Positions 24,749 to 32,388 of a stretch of 39,884 nucleotides of DNA are shown one piece after another; within the stretch, counting starts at the first letter, position 1, and each line of letters starts with the position of its first letter. Source of the stretch: Bacteroidales bacterium. GTDB lineage: Bacteria; Bacteroidota; Bacteroidia; Bacteroidales; JAADJA01. Location of the stretch: the NCBI GenBank assembly GCA_016933115.1, contig JAFGBL010000080.1, positions 1-39,884 of the forward strand, read 5' to 3'. A program made the position numbers and the translations under genes. The notes beneath the pieces are model-generated. The model saw nothing but the letters and a program-made list of their open reading frames with translations, ran no database searches and was not told where the DNA came from.

Positions 24749-24791
24749 CCTTTCAAGTCCCCACTGCACAGCCCAGCTTCGACTTGAAAGG
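24749..24791. repeat. Second inverted repeat, 11-bp arms
   Basis: CCTTTCAAGTC (24749-24759) is exactly complementary to GACTTGAAAGG (24781-24791) across 21 nt. Its CCTTTCA core is shared with the inverted repeat immediately upstream. Confidence 0.6.
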
Positions 24792-24811
24792 ATTGTTAAC
24801 TTTTGTTAAAA

Positions 24812-24867
24812 TTACGAAATATTTCGTAAATAAATTTGGAATTACGAAATACTTCGTAGTATATTTG
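24812..24867 (+). promoter_or_regulatory. blaI promoter with two 18-bp palindromic operators
   Basis: Operator 1 is a perfect palindrome, TTACGAAATATTTCGTAA (24812-24829). Operator 2, TTACGAAATACTTCGTAG (24842-24859), is the same palindrome with small changes. Their start-to-start distance is exactly 30 bp, about three helical turns. TTTG (24835-24838) and TATATTTG (24860-24867) form a Bacteroidota promoter with a 21-nt spacer. Operator 2 fills that spacer and operator 1 lies just upstream. This layout fits autorepression by the BlaI-type protein encoded next. Confidence 0.8.
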
Positions 24868-24897
24868 CGTTAATGTTCAAATCATTTGCATTATTTT

Positions 24898-25284
24898 ATG
24901 CTCAAAAAATATATTAAACCGACTGAATCAGAACTGGAAATCCTTCAGGTAATCTGGAATAAAGGACCTTCCAGCGTGCGTGAGATCAACGACGAGCTCA
25001 ACAAAAACCGTGAAACCGGTTATACCACAACACTCAAGCTGTTGCAGATCATGACCGATAAAAGTCTCGTAACGCGTATCAAGGACGGACGAAATCATAT
25101 TTATTCGGCTGCAGTGGAACAAAATGCAGCACAACAACAAATGCTCGACAAATTACTTATGGGTGTTTTCGGAGGCTCAGCCAAACGGCTGGTGATGGAA
25201 GCACTGGGCAATCACAATACCTCAAACGAAGAACTTGAGGAGATCAAAAAATATATTGACGGACTGAAAGGAGGTGAATCATGA
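24898..25284 (+). CDS. BlaI/MecI/CopY-family transcriptional repressor
   Basis: A 128-residue winged-helix repressor. ATG at 24898 (MLKKYIKPTESELEILQVIW) is preferred over an upstream TTG at 24886. The HTH core is residues about 8-75 (SELEILQVIWNKGPSSVREI, then GYTTTLKLLQIMTDKSLVTR), as in BlaI and MecI. The C-terminal half (residues 80-128) is the helical dimerisation domain. Such proteins repress their own operon through palindromic operators and are inactivated by the partner M56 membrane protease. Here the two operators are visible upstream, and the stop codon overlaps the M56 start (ATGA), so the pair is translationally coupled. Confidence 0.93.
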   Translation: MLKKYIKPTESELEILQVIWNKGPSSVREINDELNKNRETGYTTTLKLLQIMTDKSLVTRIKDGRNHIYSAAVEQNAAQQQMLDKLLMGVFGGSAKRLVMEALGNHNTSNEELEEIKKYIDGLKGGES

Positions 25285-27341
25285 ACAACTTACACCTTTT
25301 CAATGATAATATTTTGCAGGCACTCGGGTGGACAATCATCCACTCCCTTTGGCAAATCGTATTGATCGGATCACTGCTCAAAGCCGGATTATGGGTTTTC
25401 CGCAAACATGCTCCGGAAATCCGTTATCATCTGCTTTTGGCCGGATTGTTAAGCATTGTGCTGATAGCAGTTTTTACATTCTTTAAAATATATGATCAAC
25501 CCTCGAACAATGCAAGTGCTTTAAAAACTGTCGGAAATGAAGTATTTCCGGCTACGCAGGCATTTGAAATTTCAGAACCCGGAGTTGTGGCTTTCGACAA
25601 ATCAATTCTTACAGAAACAAGGCTCCTTATCCAGCAGAATGCCCACCTGATCACCCTGTTTTGGTTGATCGGATTTTTATTTTTCTCTATCAGGTTTGCC
25701 GGTGGTTACTGGTTTCTTTCCCGGATAAAAAAGAAATCCATCCCGGTAAACACGAAAATACAAATCCTGGCCAAAAATATTGGTTCAAAGTTTAATCTGA
25801 ATGAATTTGTGAAGGTTTTTGAATCGGTTACAGTTAAAGTACCCATTGCATTAGGATACCTGAAACCGGTGATAATATTGCCGGCCGGACTGGCCACTTC
25901 CATTCCGTTTAACCAACTGGAGGCAATCCTGACCCATGAAATGGCTCATATTAAAAGAAACGACTTCCTGGTGAACCTCTTGAAATCGATGCTGGAAGCT
26001 GTTTTCTTTTACCATCCGGTTTTTTGGTGGATCGGAAAACAACTTGATAACGAACGGGAAAATTGTTGTGATGACCTCACGATCGAGCTATGCAAAAACG
26101 AAACCTCATTGCAGGAAGCCCTTTTTAACATTGAGTTGCATAACCAAAAACTGCAGCACATAGCAGCTGCACTTTATAAAAATAAGTTTCAATTATTAAA
26201 TCGTATCAAGCGTATGAAATCAAAAAACAATTTAAACCATGGAAACCGCATCACCCTGGCCGGGCTTATTGTTCTGCCAGCGCTATTGCTCATTTTTAGT
26301 CTTTCTTCGGCATTTGTGCCTCGCGAGCAAGATCTGCCAGATTTTATATATCAAAACAATCGGACGGTATCCGAACATACTGATTTAAACTCTGATGCAT
26401 CTGAACCGGTAAATCTTGTAAACAATGCTGAATCAGATGAGCGTGAAAAGATTTTTACCGAAAAGGCATCCGATCCTGCTGCTGTTCCAGACACCAATGA
26501 AATTAAGTACGGGAGCAAGATCAAAACAGATGACGGCTATGTATTGATGGAATTTGATGAAAGCATGAATCTTCAAAAAATTACAAAAGACGGAAAGGAA
26601 TTGACAGGCGCTGACCGGGATAAATACGAGAAAATCGCAGCTAATTCCAAAAATGCATATGATTCGCAGATCAGGGAAAAAGAGCATAAGAAGGATCTGG
26701 AAAAAGTTCAGGAAAAAATGAAAGAATTACAGGAGCGAATGGCCGAAGTTCAGGGTCAATATAACGAGGTGATGAAGGAATATATGGAGAAAGCTGCCTT
26801 TGCTAGTGACAATTTATGGCCGGAAGTATATGCTAATGCCTTAGATCAGAACTGGTATTTTAAAATGGACTCTCTGGAAAATTATCATTTTGAAATGCCT
26901 GAAATCGAATTTCCGGAAATAGTCATGCCTGAATTGCCCGAGACCTATTTTGACGAAGCTCAATTACAGGAAATGTTTGAACAGGCGCAGGCTCAATACA
27001 AGGAAGCGATGCAAAATTACAATCATCAACGCGAAGAATGGTGGGAAGAACGAGACGTAAGAAAAGATGCCCGCGCTCAAGAAGAAGAGGCCCGGGCTTT
27101 GGAACGTGATGCCCGTATGTTGGAAAGCAATTCCAATAAATTGCAAAACACCCTTAAAACCGAACTGATCAATGACGGCATATTAAAACATTGGGATGAC
27201 TTGAAAAACTTCATGCTCTCTGACAAAAAAATGGAAGTGAACGGCAAAAATCAACCAAAAGAACTTCAGGAAAAATATTTGAAGTTGTACAAAGATCTTA
27301 CAGGTAAGGAATTGGAAGGCACACTTGTGATCAATCGTTAA
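25281..27341 (+). CDS. BlaR1-like M56 membrane metallopeptidase with long coiled-coil tail
   Basis: A 686-residue protein. The N-terminal 345 residues are an M56 domain with hydrophobic helices near 14-40, 46-70, 121-141 and 322-344. The zinc site is H219-E-M-A-H223 (LTHEMAHIKRND) with a downstream Glu in NERENCCDD (about 258-260). The region after residue 345 differs from BlaR1: instead of a beta-lactam-binding domain it is a charged, periplasmic segment rich in Lys/Glu/Gln, with coiled-coil stretches (about 465-510 and 560-625) and a short YVLMEFDESMNL motif. M56 proteases cleave the BlaI-type repressor after sensing a signal. The sensed signal here is unknown and is unlikely to be a beta-lactam. 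Confidence 0.9.
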   Translation: MNNLHLFNDNILQALGWTIIHSLWQIVLIGSLLKAGLWVFRKHAPEIRYHLLLAGLLSIVLIAVFTFFKIYDQPSNNASALKTVGNEVFPATQAFEISEPGVVAFDKSILTETRLLIQQNAHLITLFWLIGFLFFSIRFAGGYWFLSRIKKKSIPVNTKIQILAKNIGSKFNLNEFVKVFESVTVKVPIALGYLKPVIILPAGLATSIPFNQLEAILTHEMAHIKRNDFLVNLLKSMLEAVFFYHPVFWWIGKQLDNERENCCDDLTIELCKNETSLQEALFNIELHNQKLQHIAAALYKNKFQLLNRIKRMKSKNNLNHGNRITLAGLIVLPALLLIFSLSSAFVPREQDLPDFIYQNNRTVSEHTDLNSDASEPVNLVNNAESDEREKIFTEKASDPAAVPDTNEIKYGSKIKTDDGYVLMEFDESMNLQKITKDGKELTGADRDKYEKIAANSKNAYDSQIREKEHKKDLEKVQEKMKELQERMAEVQGQYNEVMKEYMEKAAFASDNLWPEVYANALDQNWYFKMDSLENYHFEMPEIEFPEIVMPELPETYFDEAQLQEMFEQAQAQYKEAMQNYNHQREEWWEERDVRKDARAQEEEARALERDARMLESNSNKLQNTLKTELINDGILKHWDDLKNFMLSDKKMEVNGKNQPKELQEKYLKLYKDLTGKELEGTLVINR

Positions 27342-27497
27342 AATTCTAAACTTTAATAATTTAATGATCATTGATTTTAAAATGCTTTCCCGGCAGCATT
27401 ATGGTTTTTGTTGCCTGTCAAATTTGTGATTTGAGTTTTATTTTTTGGTATTTGTTTTTTAGTGTATCTTTTTGAACAAACTCCTATTCGTTTTGTC

Positions 27498-27505
27498 TAA
27501 GTTTG
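27498..27505 (+). promoter_or_regulatory. Candidate minus-7 box TAAGTTTG for the ABC exporter gene
   Basis: TAAGTTTG fits TAnnTTTG, with a TTTG 23 nt upstream (longer than ideal). It would leave a very short leader before the ATG at 27519. Confidence 0.35.
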
Positions 27506-27518
27506 CATAACTTACATT

Positions 27519-29327
27519 ATGGCACGACACGGACAGGCATCAACGGAGCGGGAAACCCCAAAGAAAAAGATCACCGGTGAAGGGCTGAAAAGGCTTTACA
27601 GGCTATTCAGATTCATCAGGCCACAAAAGAGCGTATTTATCCTTGGTTTAATTTTTCTTCTGCTTTCAAGTGTAACGACTCTTATTTTTCCCATGCTGAT
27701 GGGCGACCTGCTCGATTCTGCAACGAACGGTACACTGGAAAAAATAAACAGAATCGGATTTATCCTTCTGGGAATCTTTGTTGCCAATTCAATATTTTCC
27801 TATTTCAGGATTTACACATTTGCTGTTGTCACCCAAAAAACCCTGGCATTGCTTCGGCAAACTACATATAACCATTTGATCCGGTTGCCCATGGTCTTTT
27901 TTTCAAGCAGACGAGTCGGTGAGCTCAATAGCCGCATCTCCGCTGATATTGCCCTTTTGCAGGAAACTTTCACCAATACCCTCGCACAATTCATCCGGCA
28001 AGTGATTACCATTGTCGGGGGCATTACCCTTTTAACGATCATTTCTTACAAACTAACGCTGTTCATGTTGGCCATTGTTCCGGTGGTTGCAATTATTGCA
28101 AGGATTTTCGGGACATTTATACGCAAACTTTCGAAAATATCACAGGATAAAGTGGCCGAGTCAAATACCATTGTCGAAGAGACGCTTCAGGCGATTACCA
28201 ACGTGAAAGCATTTGCCAATGAGGCTTTTGAGATTCTGCGTTATAAAAAGAAAACCGACGAAGTGATCGAAATAGGATTAAAAGGTGCCAAATGGCGTGG
28301 ATTGTTCGTATCGTTTATTTTCCTTGCTATGTTCGGCTCCATTGCCGGCGTTGTATGGTACGGCGTTTACCTCGTTAACCAGGGCGATTCAATGACTTCA
28401 GGTGATCTGTTCAAATTCATTCTTTATACTGTTTTTATTGCCGGTTCGATCAGCGGTATGGCCGACCTGTATTCCCAAATCCAAAAAGCCATCGGAGCAA
28501 CCGAAAACCTGATGGACATCCTGGAAGAAGATACTGAACCCTTTGAACAAACAATTGAAGCCTTAAAACAACCGGAATGCTGCAAAGGCAAAGTGGAATT
28601 TGCTGGAGTATCGTTCAATTACCCTACACGAAAAGATGTGAGGGTTTTAAAAAATATCAGTTTTACGTTGAAGAAAGGCGAACAAGTGGCGCTTGTGGGT
28701 CCGTCGGGTGCCGGAAAAAGCACCATCACTTCTTTGCTGTTTCGGTTTTATGACCCAACGGATGGACAAATATTTATCGATAATCGCAATATAAAGGAAT
28801 ACAACCTCACCGACCTCCGTAGCAACATGGCCATAGTTCCCCAGGAAGTATTGCTATTTGGTGGGACAATTCGTGAAAATATCGAATACGGAAAACCCGG
28901 TGCATCGGAGCAGGAGATCATTGAAGCCGCCCGAAAGGCCAATGCAATGGAATTTATCACAAATTTCCCGGAAGGACTGGATACAATTGTTGGAGAGAGA
29001 GGAGTACAGCTTTCAGGAGGTCAGCGACAACGCATTGCCATTGCCCGCGCCATCCTGAAAGACCCGGCCATCCTCATCCTTGATGAAGCCACCAGCTCAC
29101 TCGACTCGGAATCGGAACGGCTGGTGCAGGATGCATTACAGCAATTAATGAAAGGCCGGACCTCCATCGTTATTGCACATCGGCTCTCAACCATTCACAA
29201 TGCTGACAAAATTATTGTGATCGACAAAGGCGAAGTAAAAGAAATGGGGTCACATGAAAAATTATTGGAAATAGAAAATGGGATCTATAAAAATCTAAGC
29301 GAATTACAACTTGAGCTTATGGGTTAA
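27519..29327 (+). CDS. MsbA-like ABC exporter (permease-ATPase fusion)
   Basis: A 602-residue half-transporter. A six-helix transmembrane domain (about residues 35-330) is followed by a nucleotide-binding domain. Walker A is GPSGAGKST (394-402), the signature is LSGGQ (498-502), Walker B is ILILDEA (518-524), and the switch His lies in IVIAHRLSTIHNADK. It would work as a homodimer exporting a lipid, peptide or drug. The closest general type is the MsbA/BmrA exporter group, but the substrate cannot be assigned. It follows the M56 gene by 177 bp and has its own promoter-like box, so co-regulation by the BlaI-type repressor is not evident. Confidence 0.92.
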   Translation: MARHGQASTERETPKKKITGEGLKRLYRLFRFIRPQKSVFILGLIFLLLSSVTTLIFPMLMGDLLDSATNGTLEKINRIGFILLGIFVANSIFSYFRIYTFAVVTQKTLALLRQTTYNHLIRLPMVFFSSRRVGELNSRISADIALLQETFTNTLAQFIRQVITIVGGITLLTIISYKLTLFMLAIVPVVAIIARIFGTFIRKLSKISQDKVAESNTIVEETLQAITNVKAFANEAFEILRYKKKTDEVIEIGLKGAKWRGLFVSFIFLAMFGSIAGVVWYGVYLVNQGDSMTSGDLFKFILYTVFIAGSISGMADLYSQIQKAIGATENLMDILEEDTEPFEQTIEALKQPECCKGKVEFAGVSFNYPTRKDVRVLKNISFTLKKGEQVALVGPSGAGKSTITSLLFRFYDPTDGQIFIDNRNIKEYNLTDLRSNMAIVPQEVLLFGGTIRENIEYGKPGASEQEIIEAARKANAMEFITNFPEGLDTIVGERGVQLSGGQRQRIAIARAILKDPAILILDEATSSLDSESERLVQDALQQLMKGRTSIVIAHRLSTIHNADKIIVIDKGEVKEMGSHEKLLEIENGIYKNLSELQLELMG

Positions 29328-29471
29328 AGGTCTCAATATAAAGATTATAATTTAATCGCTTATGCCAGGGATCAATGAAAATAGGTTTTGGTCATAATAA
29401 GTATTCTTCCCTCCGCTATTTTTCCTTTATTTCCTGAACAAACAAAAGTAGAGATACTATACACTAAAATC

Positions 29472-29497
29472 AATACTCATGATTGGGTATTTTTTTT
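29472..29497 (+). terminator. Weak terminator candidate after the ABC exporter
   Basis: AATAC (29472-29476) pairs with GTATT (29487-29491) and is followed by a run of T residues. The stem is short. Confidence 0.35.
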
Positions 29498-29573
29498 GTT
29501 ATCTATGATATATTTTGTAAAATTTCTCTATTTTTATGAAAATAAAATAATTAATCAATCATAATCAATTTTA

Positions 29574-30344
29574 GTGGTCGATATTGATAAGTTTATTACC
29601 CGGATTCGTTATGAATCTGAAACAATAGGTAAAGATATATTAGAGGAATATTTGGCAAAGTATAGTATTATCAATACGCTTTTTTCCAGTGGCCAGGCAG
29701 TACCTTTCTTGTTTGATTTCACCAATCACACCTATCCTTTCTTTTGCAATTCATCAGAAAAGGTGCTTGGATTTCAGGCTTCTATATTCATGACCATGGG
29801 TTTAAAGGCTTTCATAGGGAATTTACACCCGGATGACGTGAATGTTTTTTATTACAGGATCGTTCCCGATTTTCAAAGAGTCAGATATTCACGGACCTTA
29901 ACCCAGGTAAAAAAACTCAGATATACTTTTAACTACAGATTCAAAAAAAATGATAATAAATATATTCATTGCCTTGAACAGGATATAATTTTAGAAACAG
30001 ACAAATATAAAAACCCATTGCTTACCTTTGGAACCATCACCGATATTAGCGAATATAAAAAAGATAATGTCATAATCGGTACAATGTCGGTTTTAAACAG
30101 TGCAAATGAATATGAAACAGTCTATTCAAGGAATTATTCCAACGACAGTAAAATAATTTATTCCAATAGGGAAATGGACATCATTCGCTTGCTGGCAAAG
30201 GGTTTATCGAGCAAAGAAATAGGTTCCAAACTCAACATCAGCCCTCAAACCGTCGATAAACACCGTAGGAATATGTTACACAAGGCAAAGATGAACAACA
30301 CACAGGAATTGGTTGTTGATGGCATCAGGCAGGGTTGGTTGTGA
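29574..30344 (+). CDS. PAS-like sensor with LuxR/GerE DNA-binding domain
   Basis: A 256-residue cytoplasmic regulator. The start is GTG at 29574; no ATG lies near the start of the conserved part. Residues about 42-162 look like a PAS_3-type fold (LFDFTNHTYPFFCNSSEKVLG, GNLHPDDVNVF, TFNYRFKKNDNKYIH, GTITDISEYKK). Residues 195-256 are a GerE helix-turn-helix (YSNREMDIIRLLAKGLSSKEIGSKLNISPQTVDKHRRNML). There is no receiver domain, so it would sense a small ligand or redox state directly. The gene converges on the second LytS kinase with a single base between stop codons and could influence that operon by transcriptional interference. Confidence 0.85.
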   Translation: MVDIDKFITRIRYESETIGKDILEEYLAKYSIINTLFSSGQAVPFLFDFTNHTYPFFCNSSEKVLGFQASIFMTMGLKAFIGNLHPDDVNVFYYRIVPDFQRVRYSRTLTQVKKLRYTFNYRFKKNDNKYIHCLEQDIILETDKYKNPLLTFGTITDISEYKKDNVIIGTMSVLNSANEYETVYSRNYSNDSKIIYSNREMDIIRLLAKGLSSKEIGSKLNISPQTVDKHRRNMLHKAKMNNTQELVVDGIRQGWL

Positions 30345-30345
30345 G

Positions 30346-32388
30346 TTAACTGCCAATGGGAATACCTATTAAAATTTTTGTACCGGATGCCTTGCCTTCA
30401 TTATCTTCCAGATCAAAAATAGCCATCGAAATTTTTCTTTTCAACTTTTTATTGAGTGTTCGGATTCGCTCCTTTGTGATTGCTGTAGCAAGAGATTTAT
30501 GACTTTTATCCTGCCTGAGAAGGATTTCCTGTGCTCGCTGCCTGCCGATTCCATCATCCTCAACTTCCAGTTCAATAGATCCATTTTTCAGTCGAAACCG
30601 AACATCAATCTTCCCTTTGGATTCCTTATGTTTGATTCCATGCTCAATGGCATTCTCAATGAAAGGTTGGGCCAGCATGGGGGGAATAAGAACAGATTCA
30701 GGATCAATCTTTTCGTCCACTTCAATAATGTATTCGAATTTTTCAGGAAATCTAATTTTTTGAAGTTCCAGGTAATTTTCAATGGTGGATAACTCCTCTT
30801 CCAGGGGAATGAATTCTTCTACTGTACTGTCAAGAATATTGCGAACCAGTTTTGAAAACCGGGCCAGGTATTTACTCGCTTTTTGCGGTTCTTCATTGAT
30901 GATGGAGTTTTGGATGCTGGCAAGGGAATTAAAAATAAAATGGGGGTTCATTTGGGAGCGGAGGAGCTTTTGCTGCAAAGCGGTTTTTTCCTGTTCGGTT
31001 TTTAGCTTGTTTTGCCGGATTAAAAGAGTCGTAATCAAAAATGTAATGACAAACAATAAAGCCAGCCCAATCAAAAGATAAAGGGAACGTTGGGCTTTTG
31101 CTTGTTCCAATTTTTTCTGTTGCTCTAGTATACGAATTTGTTTATTAATATTTTCATTTTCAGAACTGGCAAGTAAGTAATCAATTTGATTCCTGGTAGA
31201 AATTTGCTGTAAACTATCCAATATCTTTTCTTTTAACTGAAGATAATAAAAGGCGGAGTCGTAATTTCCCAGTGATTTATAAAGTTTATAAAATGCTCTA
31301 TAGGCATAAGATCTAAGCCAGTACATATAATTAACCATATAATATTTTCGATGAGGTTCCCGAAATACAACAGTATCGATGCTTTTGTAAAAATATTCGA
31401 TTGCTATTAAGCTACTATCTAAATACACTTTTGAAAGCGCCAACTTACCCACATCTGTATAAAGCTCTCCAAGTAAAGCATAACTTGAAACAAAATCATC
31501 CCAATCTTTTGTCAAATATGCATTTTCAATTGATAATTTGTAGTACTTTTCACCCAGCGAGTATTTAGTTGGATTCATATAATGATGATAGCTTTCAGCC
31601 AAATTTATCAAAGCTGAGCTTTTGTAATAATAGTCATTAAATTTATTGGCATAAAACAAAGATGAATCAAAATAAGGTATTGCCAATGGGCCTTCGAATC
31701 TTTCATTTTCTGGTCTGTCATCATCCCTCCACAGATAGATAATCCCATAGTTATTATATATTTTTGAAAGAAGATCGTCGTAATTTAACTGTTTACATTC
31801 TATCAAATTTAATCCGCTATAATAAAAAGCGCTGTCGTATAATTTGGACTGTATGAATGTATATGCCAGTTCATTTCTTACCTGAATAATGTTTCTGTAA
31901 AGCTGTAAACTCTTATAAATTGATCCTGCTTTTTTATAATATTTGGCTGCGTTCAAATCATTTCCAATGAAGCGGTTTATAATCCCAATCTGAAAATAAA
32001 GATGACCCAGTTCCTTAGGAGTTTCTTTTAAATTAAGATTCTCAAATATTTGCATGGCTGACAGGTAATTAGTCATTGAGTTCTTTACATCGAGCTTAAA
32101 AAAGTAACCATTCCCGACATTAAAAACAGCTTCAGCTTTACCAAACTCATATTGAAGAGAATCAGATAATTCAAGCGCCTGATTTGCATAATACAAACAA
32201 CTGTCAGGATAACGCTGCGAAATGGAAGTGGCAACCAAATTCAAATGGTCAACCAAAGCTGTTCCCCGAAATTTAGGAATAAGTTGAATTAAACTGTCCA
32301 GTTCTGCCCTGGGGACATCGGTGCGTATCTGTCCTAAACCACAAAGGACATACTGGGTAAAGATTAATATGATTATGTTGCGCCTCAT
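30346..32388 (-). CDS. LytS-type sensor histidine kinase with TPR sensor region (second copy)
   Basis: A 680-residue kinase and the third gene of the LytTR operon. It has a signal-like N-terminus (MRRNIIILIFTQYVLCGLGQ), a periplasmic helical region with TPR-like repeats (about 30-400), a coiled coil and a transmembrane helix near 433-453 (YLLIGLALLFVITFLI). A His_kinase domain follows with phosphoacceptor His483 in QMNPHFIFNSLASIQN, then a HATPase with PFIENAIEHGIKHK and DDGIGRQRAQ. Its kinase core is nearly the same as in the upstream paralogue while the sensor part is divergent. The ATG overlaps the stop of the first kinase (ATGA, 32385-32388). It would phosphorylate the LytTR regulator in response to a different cue, or form a heterodimer. 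Confidence 0.93.
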   Translation of the reverse strand: MRRNIIILIFTQYVLCGLGQIRTDVPRAELDSLIQLIPKFRGTALVDHLNLVATSISQRYPDSCLYYANQALELSDSLQYEFGKAEAVFNVGNGYFFKLDVKNSMTNYLSAMQIFENLNLKETPKELGHLYFQIGIINRFIGNDLNAAKYYKKAGSIYKSLQLYRNIIQVRNELAYTFIQSKLYDSAFYYSGLNLIECKQLNYDDLLSKIYNNYGIIYLWRDDDRPENERFEGPLAIPYFDSSLFYANKFNDYYYKSSALINLAESYHHYMNPTKYSLGEKYYKLSIENAYLTKDWDDFVSSYALLGELYTDVGKLALSKVYLDSSLIAIEYFYKSIDTVVFREPHRKYYMVNYMYWLRSYAYRAFYKLYKSLGNYDSAFYYLQLKEKILDSLQQISTRNQIDYLLASSENENINKQIRILEQQKKLEQAKAQRSLYLLIGLALLFVITFLITTLLIRQNKLKTEQEKTALQQKLLRSQMNPHFIFNSLASIQNSIINEEPQKASKYLARFSKLVRNILDSTVEEFIPLEEELSTIENYLELQKIRFPEKFEYIIEVDEKIDPESVLIPPMLAQPFIENAIEHGIKHKESKGKIDVRFRLKNGSIELEVEDDGIGRQRAQEILLRQDKSHKSLATAITKERIRTLNKKLKRKISMAIFDLEDNEGKASGTKILIGIPIGS

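Noticed and set aside
25281..27341. Beta-lactam resistance sensor BlaR1
   Set aside because: The M56 domain and BlaI partner are present, but no penicillin-binding sensor domain and no beta-lactamase gene are seen.
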